Positions 19,601-27,307 of a DNA stretch of 37,708 nt are shown here, piece after piece. The stretch's first letter is position 1. Every line of letters starts with the position of its first letter. Location of the stretch: the NCBI GenBank assembly GCA_002696345.1, contig NZRT01000086.1, forward strand, positions 29,897-67,604. The letters run 5' to 3'. This DNA is from Myxococcales bacterium. GTDB taxonomy: Bacteria; Myxococcota; UBA4151. A model generated the notes under the pieces. That model had not been told where the DNA came from. It was given only the letters and a program-made list of their open reading frames with translations, and ran no database searches. The translations under genes and the position numbers were made by a program.

Positions 19601-21847
19601 GATGGCTTGGCGACACGGGCTGTGGAGACGGCAGCCGATGCCCTCGGCCGCGCCCGAGGTTCTTGGTTGCAGTTGCGAGATGCAGTTCTCCAGGACCGGA
19701 ACCATGTGAATGAGCAGAACGAAAGAGAGATCGCCACGGCGCAGCGTTACGGCGACGAGATTCTTCAACTATGCGGCGCTCATCGGGGCTGGCAGCGGCC
19801 TGATGACCCCAACGACGATGCGCCGGTCCGTAGCGATGAGGCGATTCAGTGGCTCGGCGGCTTGGAGCATCATGGTCAATGCCTATTGGACAGTTCTCAG
19901 GCAAATTGCCGGCTCGAAGCTCAGTTACTCTATGAGGCATTACGCCCCGGTCATCTGGAGTACCAGATGTGTCGTGGCATCATTTATCGCTACCGCTTCG
20001 ATGATGGGGTTGGTTTCAATAACACCGCCACGAACCAACGGCTGGTGGATTCACTTCAGGAAGTTCTCGATGCTCACGAAGCGGGTACATTTGGTGATGC
20101 GGCGATTTATCTCGAAAACCTCGTCTCAGAACTCACTGAAGAGGAACGGCGCGGATTTTTCGAAGGGATGTATGGGACGGAAAACATTACGCTCGAGCAG
20201 GTGACGGAGATTCATGACGGCTGTTTAAGCCTACTGCCAAATGCGCCGCCGACACTTCCCACCTATGCGACTCTGGCGGATGGTCCGCTGCAAAATCATT
20301 CGTGTTACATGGGCGCCATGGGCGAGGCTGAGTTGGAAGCCATGCAAGCACGCAAAAATATGGAAGCTGCCCGTGCTGCAATCGCGGAGCACGTTGAGGC
20401 TTACAATATTGCAGTCCAGTCGTGCCACTACGGCTCTCAGGCGGGCTCCGTTCAGGAAACGCTGATGGAGAACCACATGGAAGTGATGGGTAAGCTCCGA
20501 GCTGTTCGACTCGCAGCAACGATTGCCGCAGAGGCGGCGGATGTGGCCAGCAGTTGGTGGGAGGAAATCGTCTGCTTTGGCTGTGGAGTTGTCGGTGTGG
20601 CCGCGAAGACGACGATACAAGTCATGTCCGATGCGATGGATGCAGCCACGGCGAGGCATGAGTTAGCCATGACTCGTTATCAGAATTATTATGATGATCT
20701 GATCTGCTTCAACGATGCAAAATTGCATTTGGTGGGCATGAAGACGGCGCAAATCAACCTTGAAGGCGCAAAACTGGGTTTGGAGCAAGCTGTTCTGCGG
20801 ACTCGTGGGATGATGGGGCGACTTGATGCTTTGCTTGCGGAGGGAACTGTTGCAACGGAGCGGGTTCGACAGTGGGACCGGCCGCCGATCGCCCATGACC
20901 AGTGGCTTGATGAAGATGTGGACACTTTTCTCCATGCCATGCGTCGTGCCAAACGGACCGCTTACCTTGCCGTACGTGCAGCCGAATACGAGTTTCAAAT
21001 GAGTCGAGATGAACGGGGCCTCGTGCTCAGTGCGTCCCATCCTGGCGAGTTAACAGAAGCGCTGGCTCAACTGCGCAGTGTGGTGAATACACAGCGAATC
21101 AATGGGCGTTCGCCCGAAAACTATCGTGCGATTTTCAGCTTGAAGACCCATCTGCTCCAACTGGCGAGCCGAGCGGAATTCCCAGAGACCCAATATCGCC
21201 TCAACGACACACAGCGGTTTCGAGCGTTGGTCAACTCTCAGCGCTATGCGATCTACGATCGGGATGGCGAGTATCTGGGTCAGCGTATTCCGTTCGCGCT
21301 CACACCGTTTGATTTGCAGGACAATGGCGAAGGCTTCTCGTTGCCTGTGGTCAGCGCATCTCGAGACTGTGCAGAGCGCCTCTGGGGCGTCAACGTCTCC
21401 CTCGATGGTGACCGGGTTGTTCCAGAAGGTGCTGCACGTCGATCGGCTCGGGTCGAGTTGTTGCATAAGAACAGCTTTTTCAGTCGATGGTGCAGTGATG
21501 CTGAGGGGCAGGAAGCCTATCAGGTTCAAACCGTCCGTCCGGAACGCAACCTCTTTAGAGACCCCTTGGCTGGCGCACCGCAAGGTGCACAAGAGCCTCA
21601 AGTTGGGCGCTTTCCAGGCTGGACCCGAGCTCGAGTGGATGCACGCTTAAATATCGAACCCGACGCCTTTAACGCAGAGGACTACCGGGAGAATGAATCC
21701 ACGGAATTAGCCGCTCGAGGTCTCTACGGGGATTACGCATTGTTCTTTCCCAAGGAGATGTTGAAAGCGAGCACGGCCGATGGGATCGATCTGAGGCGAC
21801 TCCGGGATGTTCGGCTTCGGTTCGACTTTGTATCGGTTGCCCGGTGA
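16643..21847 (+). CDS. Giant lipoprotein of unknown function (about 1,734 aa), Cys-rich head and helical C-terminal half
   Basis: Three consecutive ATG codons occur at 16637-16645. GGGAGG ends at 16636, so the third ATG (16643) has the best spacing. The lipobox is MVAAC, followed by a low-complexity Asp/Ala/Gly linker (repeated DAG motifs) to about residue 65. A Cys-rich EGF- or WAP-like cluster follows (about 68-118, including CPCGAHCALGRC). The middle is rich in Glu and Trp with scattered Cys pairs. Residues about 1228-1411 are strongly helical (QARKNMEAARAAIAEHVEAY; QINLEGAKLGLEQAVLRTRG). The last 300 residues look beta-rich and end DVRLRFDFVSVAR. I do not recognise a family with confidence. 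The helix-then-beta layout and ending faintly recall the C-terminal part of TcA toxin subunits. The stop overlaps the GTG start of the next gene (GTGA), so the two are probably co-translated. Confidence 0.8.
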   Translation: MSRLGPLAFTLMVAACPQQVPDPAAPDAGAVPAADAGMLTVDAGEQDPRDAGTTTDAGEVSEPLCRPDPERLNGVYHCRLDEHCPCGAHCALGRCIYDCLEGVKACEDDERCTLFGRCVQVSDEAPIEDVSGEDDEQVGEETPMPDPTPVGRVQLERLRYRVHDADTTLALRLTVIEADVSAVRVGGGRGFLKSEESERLLPDEPLLVSCTGTEDEDFIEECTLDTLSAGSEHVVYLRPRDVAGDANRWEISVFHGSVLDTLTVEKVESAPFLPETVPVTGSYEGSVQISDGDGRAMLSVPVRAEVLEDGGELRMKLIDSLRMLSADGVLWGQPTEAGFAFRRDHYLGDEAEALGDVEIHSKLESPQPLAGSGYGWLGGRFHLGIMGWLPVSQYLACYNAQFPCQFGQQHPCCGNTRDSTHLWEQMIEAASVDLKVFRRGPLPEGSEVRDHQNHMEESNSRFGDLRERIWSEDARSPWDQVAQEIFELDEINPVIDSRAQDWATLSDDSMSLMRCETQWVEDHYSCRGANAGNFGQNLPTCTDAVIAAMPERCNRYVVNPCWNGPEPFETRCIHNCYGVILDGDGPEPLTPQQYRTRDMELAQASLCAERFFCYEPPAGDDFAAESSGLFERVLPISGDLTCAQAGDAFRDQIPTAIGLFTNADAEEAEEESLNAGEMLEACFRDLDRDLPDLAGRGPIWDRADLRRVFRTEGCIDLARFWASLRWASAPAMFAAIDPAVRQSEELGDQSKANGLYLRLLTQWLQLHQFLATEGLQAHRLAKVLRQGQDEISPTAVPNLARLRQVLAGAWDVFLRPRFVTGLMGLSPTELRNADYRPIVFPQLNLQARAYHEQGVGLPVFLVEAMTTYMEVLVAEGEEVWIEGRQLQRHQGEIAEAVRQSVLMESLAQRVFERAEVGETRWGPRYLKARTQLKAVRGRVLRVLDNMMGEGNPLGIEDDDLPLYFRVDEAGDVGRFSVISRYFLDQGDGLATRAVETAADALGRARGSWLQLRDAVLQDRNHVNEQNEREIATAQRYGDEILQLCGAHRGWQRPDDPNDDAPVRSDEAIQWLGGLEHHGQCLLDSSQANCRLEAQLLYEALRPGHLEYQMCRGIIYRYRFDDGVGFNNTATNQRLVDSLQEVLDAHEAGTFGDAAIYLENLVSELTEEERRGFFEGMYGTENITLEQVTEIHDGCLSLLPNAPPTLPTYATLADGPLQNHSCYMGAMGEAELEAMQARKNMEAARAAIAEHVEAYNIAVQSCHYGSQAGSVQETLMENHMEVMGKLRAVRLAATIAAEAADVASSWWEEIVCFGCGVVGVAAKTTIQVMSDAMDAATARHELAMTRYQNYYDDLICFNDAKLHLVGMKTAQINLEGAKLGLEQAVLRTRGMMGRLDALLAEGTVATERVRQWDRPPIAHDQWLDEDVDTFLHAMRRAKRTAYLAVRAAEYEFQMSRDERGLVLSASHPGELTEALAQLRSVVNTQRINGRSPENYRAIFSLKTHLLQLASRAEFPETQYRLNDTQRFRALVNSQRYAIYDRDGEYLGQRIPFALTPFDLQDNGEGFSLPVVSASRDCAERLWGVNVSLDGDRVVPEGAARRSARVELLHKNSFFSRWCSDAEGQEAYQVQTVRPERNLFRDPLAGAPQGAQEPQVGRFPGWTRARVDARLNIEPDAFNAEDYRENESTELAARGLYGDYALFFPKEMLKASTADGIDLRRLRDVRLRFDFVSVAR

Positions 21848-23439
21848 GTAAGGTCGCTAAACATTGGTCTAAATCCGGGGGGCCTCCGGGGCCTTTCGAC
21901 GTCATTATCGTCGGCTCGGGGATGGGGGGCATGACCACGGCAGCGTTGCTGGCGAAAGCCGGTAAAAAGGTGCTCGTGCTGGAGCAACACTATGTGCCTG
22001 GTGGCTTCACACACGCATTCAAGAGGGGGCCGTATCATTGGGATGTGGGCGTACATGCGATCGGAGAGGTCAACCAGAAAGCCATGCTGGGGCGATTGCT
22101 GCACCTGCTGACCGATGGAAAGCTGGAGTGGGCGAGCCTCGGCGGCGTCTACGATGAGTTTTATTACCCGGGGCTCCGAATCGACTTTCCCGATAATGAG
22201 CCTCAATTTCGGCAGAACCTCATCGCTGCATTTCCCGATGAAGAGGCAGCGATCGATGACTACCTGGCTCGGGTCAAGTCGGTAAGTCGGGGCATGAAGG
22301 GGTACTTGAAATCCCGCGCCATGCCGCCAAGTTGGTGGGGCAAAGCCATCGGTAGTCGCCTATCAAAGGGGGTGGGGGATGCCTTAAAGAAGCGACTTCA
22401 AGAGGTCCTGGACGAGGTCACCGATAATCCGAAATTGCAGAGGGTAATTACCGGACAATGGGGCTATCACGGCTCTCCCCCCTCTCGGGCAGCCTTTGCT
22501 GTTCAAGCACTGGTGAGTCGACACTTCATGTACGGCGCATTTTATCCGGTGGGTGGAGCGCCTGCGATCGCAAAGTGTCTGTTAAATACCGTGGCAAATG
22601 CGGGAGGTTGGACTCGCGTCCGAGCATCGGTGGATGAAATACTCATTGAGCGTGGACGAGCCGTCGGGGTTCGAATGGCTGGTGGCGAAGAGATTCGGGC
22701 GAAACGCGTGGTCTCAGCTGCAGGAATCATGAGCACTGTGAATCGCTTGTTGCCCGCCTCAGCAAGGGGGGATTGGTGTGATGAAATTGCTCAACTGAAT
22801 CCAGCGCCTGCACATCTTTGTCTCTATCTCGGCTTTAAGGGCGATATCCAGGCTGCCGGTGCTGGTGCCGCCAACAAGTGGTTCTACAACACCTGGGATA
22901 TGGAGTTCGACGAATGGGAAGTTCAGCCGAACCAACCGTTGACCGAATGTCCGGTACTTTATTGCAGCTTTCCCAGTCTCAAGGATCCAAGTCATGATCC
23001 GGGTGCTGACCAACATCATACGGGTGAAGTGGTGACCTTTGTCCCTTTTGATACCTTTGCCCGCTGGCGAGAGCAGCCTTGGCGGAATCGTGATGAGGAT
23101 TACCAAGCCTTTAAACAGGCGATGACGGATCAACTCCTGAAACAGTTTTTTGAAAGGATGCCGGCGCTAAAACCCATGTTGGATTTCGCCGAGTTGGGCA
23201 CGCCCCTTTCCACCGACCATTTCTGTCGGCCGATGAAAGGGAGTATTTACGGTATCGAGCCGACCGTGGAACGCTACGCTTGCGATCATTTGAGGGCTCA
23301 TTCGCCCATCAAAAACCTCTTCTTCTCCGGCTGTGAGGTGGGTGCCGTGGGCGTCATGGGCGCCATGGCTGGCGGCATGGTCTGTGCCATGGCGATGGAG
23401 CCGGTTCGAGTCGGTGCCCTGATAAAAACGGTTTCGTAA
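21844..23439 (+). CDS. FAD-dependent oxidoreductase, all-trans-retinol 13,14-saturase / carotenoid isomerase-like
   Basis: The predicted protein has 531 residues. The GTG start overlaps the previous stop, and an N-terminal Rossmann motif (VIIVGSGMGGMTTAALLAKAG, G24-S-G-M-G-G29) begins soon after. No later in-frame start would keep that motif, so the GTG is well supported. It is followed by LEQHYVPGGFTHAF, typical of the phytoene desaturase / RetSat / CrtISO superfamily. The C-terminal signature is STDHFCRPMKGSIYGIEPT and later NLFFSGCEVGAVGVMGAMAGG, the second FAD-contacting segment. Family members saturate, desaturate or isomerise polyene lipids or carotenoids. No other carotenoid or retinoid gene is visible nearby, so the substrate cannot be named. 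Overlap with the giant lipoprotein suggests a shared transcript, but I see no functional logic for it. Confidence 0.85.
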   Translation: MSKVAKHWSKSGGPPGPFDVIIVGSGMGGMTTAALLAKAGKKVLVLEQHYVPGGFTHAFKRGPYHWDVGVHAIGEVNQKAMLGRLLHLLTDGKLEWASLGGVYDEFYYPGLRIDFPDNEPQFRQNLIAAFPDEEAAIDDYLARVKSVSRGMKGYLKSRAMPPSWWGKAIGSRLSKGVGDALKKRLQEVLDEVTDNPKLQRVITGQWGYHGSPPSRAAFAVQALVSRHFMYGAFYPVGGAPAIAKCLLNTVANAGGWTRVRASVDEILIERGRAVGVRMAGGEEIRAKRVVSAAGIMSTVNRLLPASARGDWCDEIAQLNPAPAHLCLYLGFKGDIQAAGAGAANKWFYNTWDMEFDEWEVQPNQPLTECPVLYCSFPSLKDPSHDPGADQHHTGEVVTFVPFDTFARWREQPWRNRDEDYQAFKQAMTDQLLKQFFERMPALKPMLDFAELGTPLSTDHFCRPMKGSIYGIEPTVERYACDHLRAHSPIKNLFFSGCEVGAVGVMGAMAGGMVCAMAMEPVRVGALIKTVS

Positions 23440-23475
23440 TCCAGTGTACCGTGGCTTCGATCCCGTCGAAGTTGC

Positions 23476-25896
23476 TTATGTTATTGGCGCCGGTTGATCG
23501 ACCAATAGATCGCGCCAGTTGCCTGGCAGGATATCCTGAATCGCTTCGGGATCTTCCAGGCTGTTGACATAGAGTTTCGAAACCAAGTCGTTGGGGACAT
23601 TCGGATTGAAGGTGGCTTTTGCATCCCAGTCGGGCTTGCCCTCCACACCCCAGAGAAAGTCCCATTGCCCTGAGATGATATTGGAATTGATGGGCACTCG
23701 ATTTTCATCAAACTCGACCCAGAACTTCACGCCACCGTAGTTGCTGCCCTTGTTTCCCATGGAGAAGAAAGCCAGCTTGTCCGGATCCTTCACAGCCCCC
23801 TTGTAGCCCTTCAGTTTGGCGGTGTCGGCGGGAATCCAAGAGGGCTTCTCTCCGCTGTCTGGCGTCCATCGATTGATCTCCTCGACAGTGCGCGTACCGT
23901 TGGCGACACTGGACCCCTGCCAGGAGTCGGCAGCAAAGACCCCTCGGTTTCTGATGATGTAGGCGAGTGCTTCCTCTCCGAGGATTTCGTTGATGTCTTC
24001 CCGAATCACATAACGGAGATCACCCACTGGGATGCGCTTTGTTTCGCCTCGGACGGTTTTCATCGCCAACTCACCGAGGATGGGATTGTCATCGTTGTTG
24101 TTCAGGACGAGATTACCTGCCTCATCCGTCTCGCCGCCAAAGATGACCTTACTTTGTAAACTCCCAGAAATTTCGGTGCCATCTTTCATGACGAGCGTAT
24201 CTTGGGTTTCACCAGTGGCGAGCGCACCGGTTTGCGATGCTCGACGAATGCTTGCAATCTGATCCACGCCATAGTCGCGAACATCGCCATCAGCGTTTTT
24301 TATACTCAGACTGCCGGTGGGCAGATGACTCATGCCCTCAGCCACCACCATTGAATCGCCGGCCCGGTGGGTCTCTTCGTGATGAAAATCCACATTCGAG
24401 GTGATCTTTCCTCGAAGGATGGTGCCGTCCTTTAAATGCACCTCGTCGGGATTATCGTCATAGCGATTTCCGGCTTGGGTGTTGTTGGGGAAAATCTCTG
24501 TGAGTCGGCGCCCAACGATGTTTCGGACTTCCGATTTTGTGAAGCTGAACTCTTGGTCGCCAGCCTTCAAGGTCACGCCACGGTTGGGTTGGGGGAATCC
24601 GTACTTCAAAGTGATGAGTCCCTGCATCGCGTTGCGATCGCAAAATCCCCACCAACTGGCAGAGTAACTACCGTCAGCTTTCCCATCGCCTTTCACTTTG
24701 CCGTCTGCACCCATGACGACGCTTGTCACCTTGTCGACTGCCACCTCCTCGCCGGCAGCGTCTTTGAAAACAGGTTGCCAATGAGCCTCACCCACTTCCT
24801 TGATCTCCACGCTTAAATCCGCACCGGTTTCATCGTGGCGGGCAATGAGCTTTTCGCCTCGGGCTTTGTTCAGGTTAACGAAGTTGTTCCAAGCATAGAA
24901 ATCAACCTTCATGTCAAAGCCCGGGTCGAGGGTTCTTGTCCCAATGGCAGATTCATCGGTGAGCAACTTCTTCGCAAAGTCCACGCCCGTAGAACTGATC
25001 GCCCTTTTCTCGCGGAAGGAGGAACTCGCCTTCGTATTGCCCGTCTCCTCAGCGACGATCCAGTTCAAGGGGCTTGCCTTCTCATAGGCTTCTGCTTTTG
25101 CCGGACGCCCTTCGGCGGCGAGGAACTTATCGATCTTTTTTGCCGTGGTGATGAAGCCGCCATTCATGTTCATGTAGGCGGACCATTTCTTCTTCTTATC
25201 AATATCGAAGCTGGATTCGGGATGCTCGGGGTCGGTACCCCATACGATCTCCCAGGCGGTACCTAGCATATCACCATCTGGATCCTTGGCTCCATGGGTT
25301 TTCGCCAAATCCTTATCAAAGAAAGCAGTAAGTAAGTCCTTACGGGCTTGAACAGCCTCGGGGCCGTGGGAACGCTCATTCACCACTTTTGCGTAGTCTT
25401 GAAGCAGGTGAAGCGTCTTAGCGGCTCGCTCCTCAGCGGGGAGGGACGGATTGTTAAAGAGAGTCGCTGCTTTTTGCTCGTAGTCGATATCAAAAAGCTT
25501 CCCAACCGCTTCCATCGGAACCTGTTCGGTCCCGAGAAGATGAGCGAGGTGATCCGACACGCTACCTTTTGGTACCGTTCCTGGCGCGGCGCGCCCCTGT
25601 GTACTCACCATTTCTGCTGCGGTAATGCCCAGATGGCTTTCCAGTTTGGCGACTCCGTCATCCGTTAAGAGGCTGCGCCAAGAGTTGGAATCCAACAATT
25701 CCTTCAAAGCACCGGTTTCAAAGGTGTCGATCGTTCGATCCGCTTCCGTCGAAGCTTCGACGCCTTCGCTGGTGATGGCGTTTTTGGCGGCGTAGTCCAA
25801 CAGTTGATCCACTCGACTGGCGTCGACCAGATCAAGACCACCATTGGTTAGCTTGTCCCAAAAGTAACGTTGAATCGGGTTGTGGATTTCCGGCAT
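23476..25896 (-). CDS. 806-aa protein, possible transglutaminase-elicitor-like enzyme with an internal duplication
   Basis: The start ATG 25896 has AGAGGAG six bases upstream. No signal peptide is apparent. Residues 1-220 are helical and acidic. A central SASWWGFCDRNAM (Cys419) looks like the catalytic-Cys segment of transglutaminase/papain-type folds, in particular the TGase-elicitor family. Near the C-terminus, KDPDKLAFFSMGNKG...FWVEFDENRVPINSN (about 703-739) resembles that family's closing strands. Between them are two homologous beta-type segments, about 486-552 and 568-632. Both begin KDGT, followed by G-x(3)-S-x-V, and end with an I/V-R pattern. The duplication is plain in the sequence; the enzyme assignment rests on remembered family motifs and is tentative. 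The gene is convergent with the oxidoreductase gene. It lies downstream of the MC1-like gene but is separated from it by a strong terminator, so it probably has its own promoter. Confidence 0.6.
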   Translation of the reverse strand: MPEIHNPIQRYFWDKLTNGGLDLVDASRVDQLLDYAAKNAITSEGVEASTEADRTIDTFETGALKELLDSNSWRSLLTDDGVAKLESHLGITAAEMVSTQGRAAPGTVPKGSVSDHLAHLLGTEQVPMEAVGKLFDIDYEQKAATLFNNPSLPAEERAAKTLHLLQDYAKVVNERSHGPEAVQARKDLLTAFFDKDLAKTHGAKDPDGDMLGTAWEIVWGTDPEHPESSFDIDKKKKWSAYMNMNGGFITTAKKIDKFLAAEGRPAKAEAYEKASPLNWIVAEETGNTKASSSFREKRAISSTGVDFAKKLLTDESAIGTRTLDPGFDMKVDFYAWNNFVNLNKARGEKLIARHDETGADLSVEIKEVGEAHWQPVFKDAAGEEVAVDKVTSVVMGADGKVKGDGKADGSYSASWWGFCDRNAMQGLITLKYGFPQPNRGVTLKAGDQEFSFTKSEVRNIVGRRLTEIFPNNTQAGNRYDDNPDEVHLKDGTILRGKITSNVDFHHEETHRAGDSMVVAEGMSHLPTGSLSIKNADGDVRDYGVDQIASIRRASQTGALATGETQDTLVMKDGTEISGSLQSKVIFGGETDEAGNLVLNNNDDNPILGELAMKTVRGETKRIPVGDLRYVIREDINEILGEEALAYIIRNRGVFAADSWQGSSVANGTRTVEEINRWTPDSGEKPSWIPADTAKLKGYKGAVKDPDKLAFFSMGNKGSNYGGVKFWVEFDENRVPINSNIISGQWDFLWGVEGKPDWDAKATFNPNVPNDLVSKLYVNSLEDPEAIQDILPGNWRDLLVDQPAPIT

Positions 25897-25965
25897 GTTC
25901 GGCTCCTCTTGTCCTTAACCTCGGCATGAACTTGGCCTGGTTGCGTCCCGTAGGGCAACTGGCGG

Positions 25966-26002
25966 AGAAAAAAGAACGAGGGCTCGCCGAAGCGAGCCCT
26001 CC
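25966..26002 (-). terminator. Rho-independent terminator downstream of the MC1-like gene
   Basis: A perfect 10-bp stem, GAGGGCTCGC (25978-25987) and GCGAGCCCTC (25992-26001), encloses a four-base loop that reads UUCG on the minus strand, a very stable tetraloop. On the minus strand it is followed by a T-rich tract (GTTCTTTTTTC). There is no T tract on the plus side, so it serves the minus-strand gene ending at 26049. Confidence 0.85.
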
Positions 26003-26048
26003 TTCATCATCCAACGGCGAGCGCACATGAACGCTCGCACGTAGAAGT

Positions 26049-26312
26049 TTAGACGTGCTCGACGCCGATCTTCTTCACGTTGGACTTCCAGACCTTGTCA
26101 CCCAACCAGTCGGGGGCATTGGCGGGCTTATCCACTTCGTTACGCTCACCCTTGAAGACGTGGACACGGTTGGTGCCACGCTCACGCAGCCGGATGTCGG
26201 TGATGCCACGGGCCGCAGCCTTGAGGGCAGCGCCGCGGGGCTGCTTGCTGGAGAACACCGTGGCGGTGTCCTTGCCATTCTTCAGGAGGACGAAATTCTT
26301 CTTATCAGACAT
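26049..26312 (-). CDS. MC1-family (archaeal-type) chromosomal DNA-binding protein
   Basis: The predicted protein has 87 residues. The ATG has GGAG seven bases upstream. The sequence follows the methanogen protein MC1 almost end to end: NFVL near the N-terminus, then VF-x(2)-KQPRGAALKAAARG, DIRLRERGTNRVHVFKG, VDKPANAP and a C-terminal W-x-x-N/F-VKK. MC1 is a small monomeric, basic protein that bends DNA sharply and is a major chromatin protein in Methanosarcina and haloarchaea. The bacterial copy is slightly shorter than the usual 93 residues because the loop after AAARG is shorter. It keeps the conserved Arg-rich RLRERGT core and the Trp positions. The gene is monocistronic, with a strong terminator. 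A leader with two inverted repeats suggests regulation. A nucleoid-associated role is the natural inference. The context says nothing further about its function. Confidence 0.88.
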   Translation of the reverse strand: MSDKKNFVLLKNGKDTATVFSSKQPRGAALKAAARGITDIRLRERGTNRVHVFKGERNEVDKPANAPDWLGDKVWKSNVKKIGVEHV

Positions 26313-26344
26313 TATCTGACTCCATTTGTGTCGCCTTTCTTGAC

Positions 26345-26376
26345 GACGTTGTTAACGTCTGCCGGCTCGTTCCGGC
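26345..26376 (-). promoter_or_regulatory. Two inverted repeats in the leader of the MC1-like gene
   Basis: GACGTT-GTT-AACGTC (26345-26359) and GCCGG-CTCGTT-CCGGC (26361-26376) lie 33 to 64 bases upstream of the MC1-like start. They could be an operator or leader hairpins. Assignment is by sequence symmetry only. Confidence 0.3.
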
Positions 26377-26481
26377 GCTGACAAAAATGCGCTTAAGTGA
26401 TGTTGTCCCGTGGGTGAAGTCAAAAAATGCAAAAAAACGTTAGCTAGGTCGCCAATTGCCTCATTTATAGAGCATTCAATT

Positions 26482-26496
26482 TGGCACAGACCTTGC
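26482..26496 (+). promoter_or_regulatory. Sigma-54-type (-24/-12) promoter motif, orphan
   Basis: TGGCAC-N5-TTGC matches the RpoN consensus exactly, with the invariant GG (26483-26484) and GC (26495-26496) 12 bases apart. Transcription would start near 26508 and run rightward. There is no plus-strand protein gene until about 27308, and a minus-strand gene lies between. It may drive an untranslated RNA or an antisense transcript, or it may be a chance match. Confidence 0.45.
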
Positions 26497-26633
26497 GAAC
26501 CTAAACGCATGACGCAAAGCCAATGTCAGAAAAAACAACAAGTTAAGCTGTTACATGTCGACACGTCCAGCGTTTAGCTGAGTCGCGGCCAGGCGTGGCC
26601 GGCCTTTGAACGTGAAAAAACGTTGATAGGAAC

Positions 26634-27260
26634 CTATTTGTTGGTCTTTGGAGGCACTGCCCCGCCATCCGGGCGCCCATGGGTCGTTTCGTCTGGCTGT
26701 CTGAGATTTTTTGAGTGGGTCACTTCAGGAGTCCCAGCGTCAGCTGCATTGCTCGAGGAAGCCATGTCCATCCGGTTGCCCCCATCGATGAGCAGCCACA
26801 GTGGCCGTAGTTCGGACAGAAGCTCTTGCTCCGCTTGTTTGAGAAACAGGGCGTACTCCTCTGTCGACATGAGGTCGAGCGGGTCCGTGATGGTCGACGG
26901 CTCGTTTCGCTGCCGCATGGCATTAAGAACCTTGCGCCGGGATGCGTGCAGCTGTTGCAGATGGACGTGATACCTTTGGATTCTCGCCCTCGCCTCGGCT
27001 TCGGGCATCTTGTGTAGGTCTTCGGTCCAACCTGTAGCTCGAGGGTCGAGGGATTGAGGATCTGGAAGTTTGCCGTATCGAGCCTCATCCAACTGGATCT
27101 CTGCGACTTGATCCCAAACCGGTTTATTCTCGGGTAACTTCCATTCCGCAGACTGCGGCTTACCGTATCGTTGCATCAACTGATACCAAGCAAAACCACC
27201 CATCATGAGTACGATGATCACCGCCCACGTTGGGATTCTTTGATTGGAACGAGATGACAT
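26634..27260 (-). CDS. Small membrane-anchored protein of unknown function
   Basis: About 208 residues from ATG 27260; a TTG two codons upstream is also possible. One transmembrane helix lies near the N-terminus (PTWAVIIVLMMGGFAWYQLM), so the rest probably faces the periplasm. The remainder is charged and helical (about 90-150, with RIQRYHVHLQQLHASRRKVL and FLKQAEQELLSELRPL). It ends in a Pro/Gly/Asn-rich tail that looks disordered. I recognise no family. The 5' end lies back to back with the amidohydrolase gene, with only about 47 bp between the two starts, so promoters probably overlap. Confidence 0.65.
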   Translation of the reverse strand: MSSRSNQRIPTWAVIIVLMMGGFAWYQLMQRYGKPQSAEWKLPENKPVWDQVAEIQLDEARYGKLPDPQSLDPRATGWTEDLHKMPEAEARARIQRYHVHLQQLHASRRKVLNAMRQRNEPSTITDPLDLMSTEEYALFLKQAEQELLSELRPLWLLIDGGNRMDMASSSNAADAGTPEVTHSKNLRQPDETTHGRPDGGAVPPKTNK

Positions 27261-27307
27261 TGACAAGAGCCCCTATGGGGCACAACGCTACCCTAGAAAG
27301 CGATGAT

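Larger units (their letters stand above)
26313..26633. other. 321-bp gene-free region
   Basis: No convincing coding sequence lies here. It holds the leader and presumably the promoter of the MC1-like gene on the minus strand, a sigma-54-type motif on the plus strand (26482-26496), and several short dyads: TGTCGACA at about 26557-26564, GGCC-AGGCGT-GGCC at about 26588-26601, and AACGT-GAAAAA-ACGTT near 26609-26624. The only plus-strand reading frame near the predicted transcript start is a 22-codon one at 26509-26577, too short to call. Confidence 0.5.

Noticed and set aside
23455-23471. CTTCGA-TCCCG-TCGAAG hairpin between the convergent oxidoreductase and 806-aa protein genes
   Set aside because: A six-base stem without a T tract; it could arise by chance.
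26509-26577. 22-codon plus-strand frame at the predicted sigma-54 transcript start
   Set aside because: Too short, no ribosome site, no recognisable sequence; kept only as part of the orphan promoter observation.
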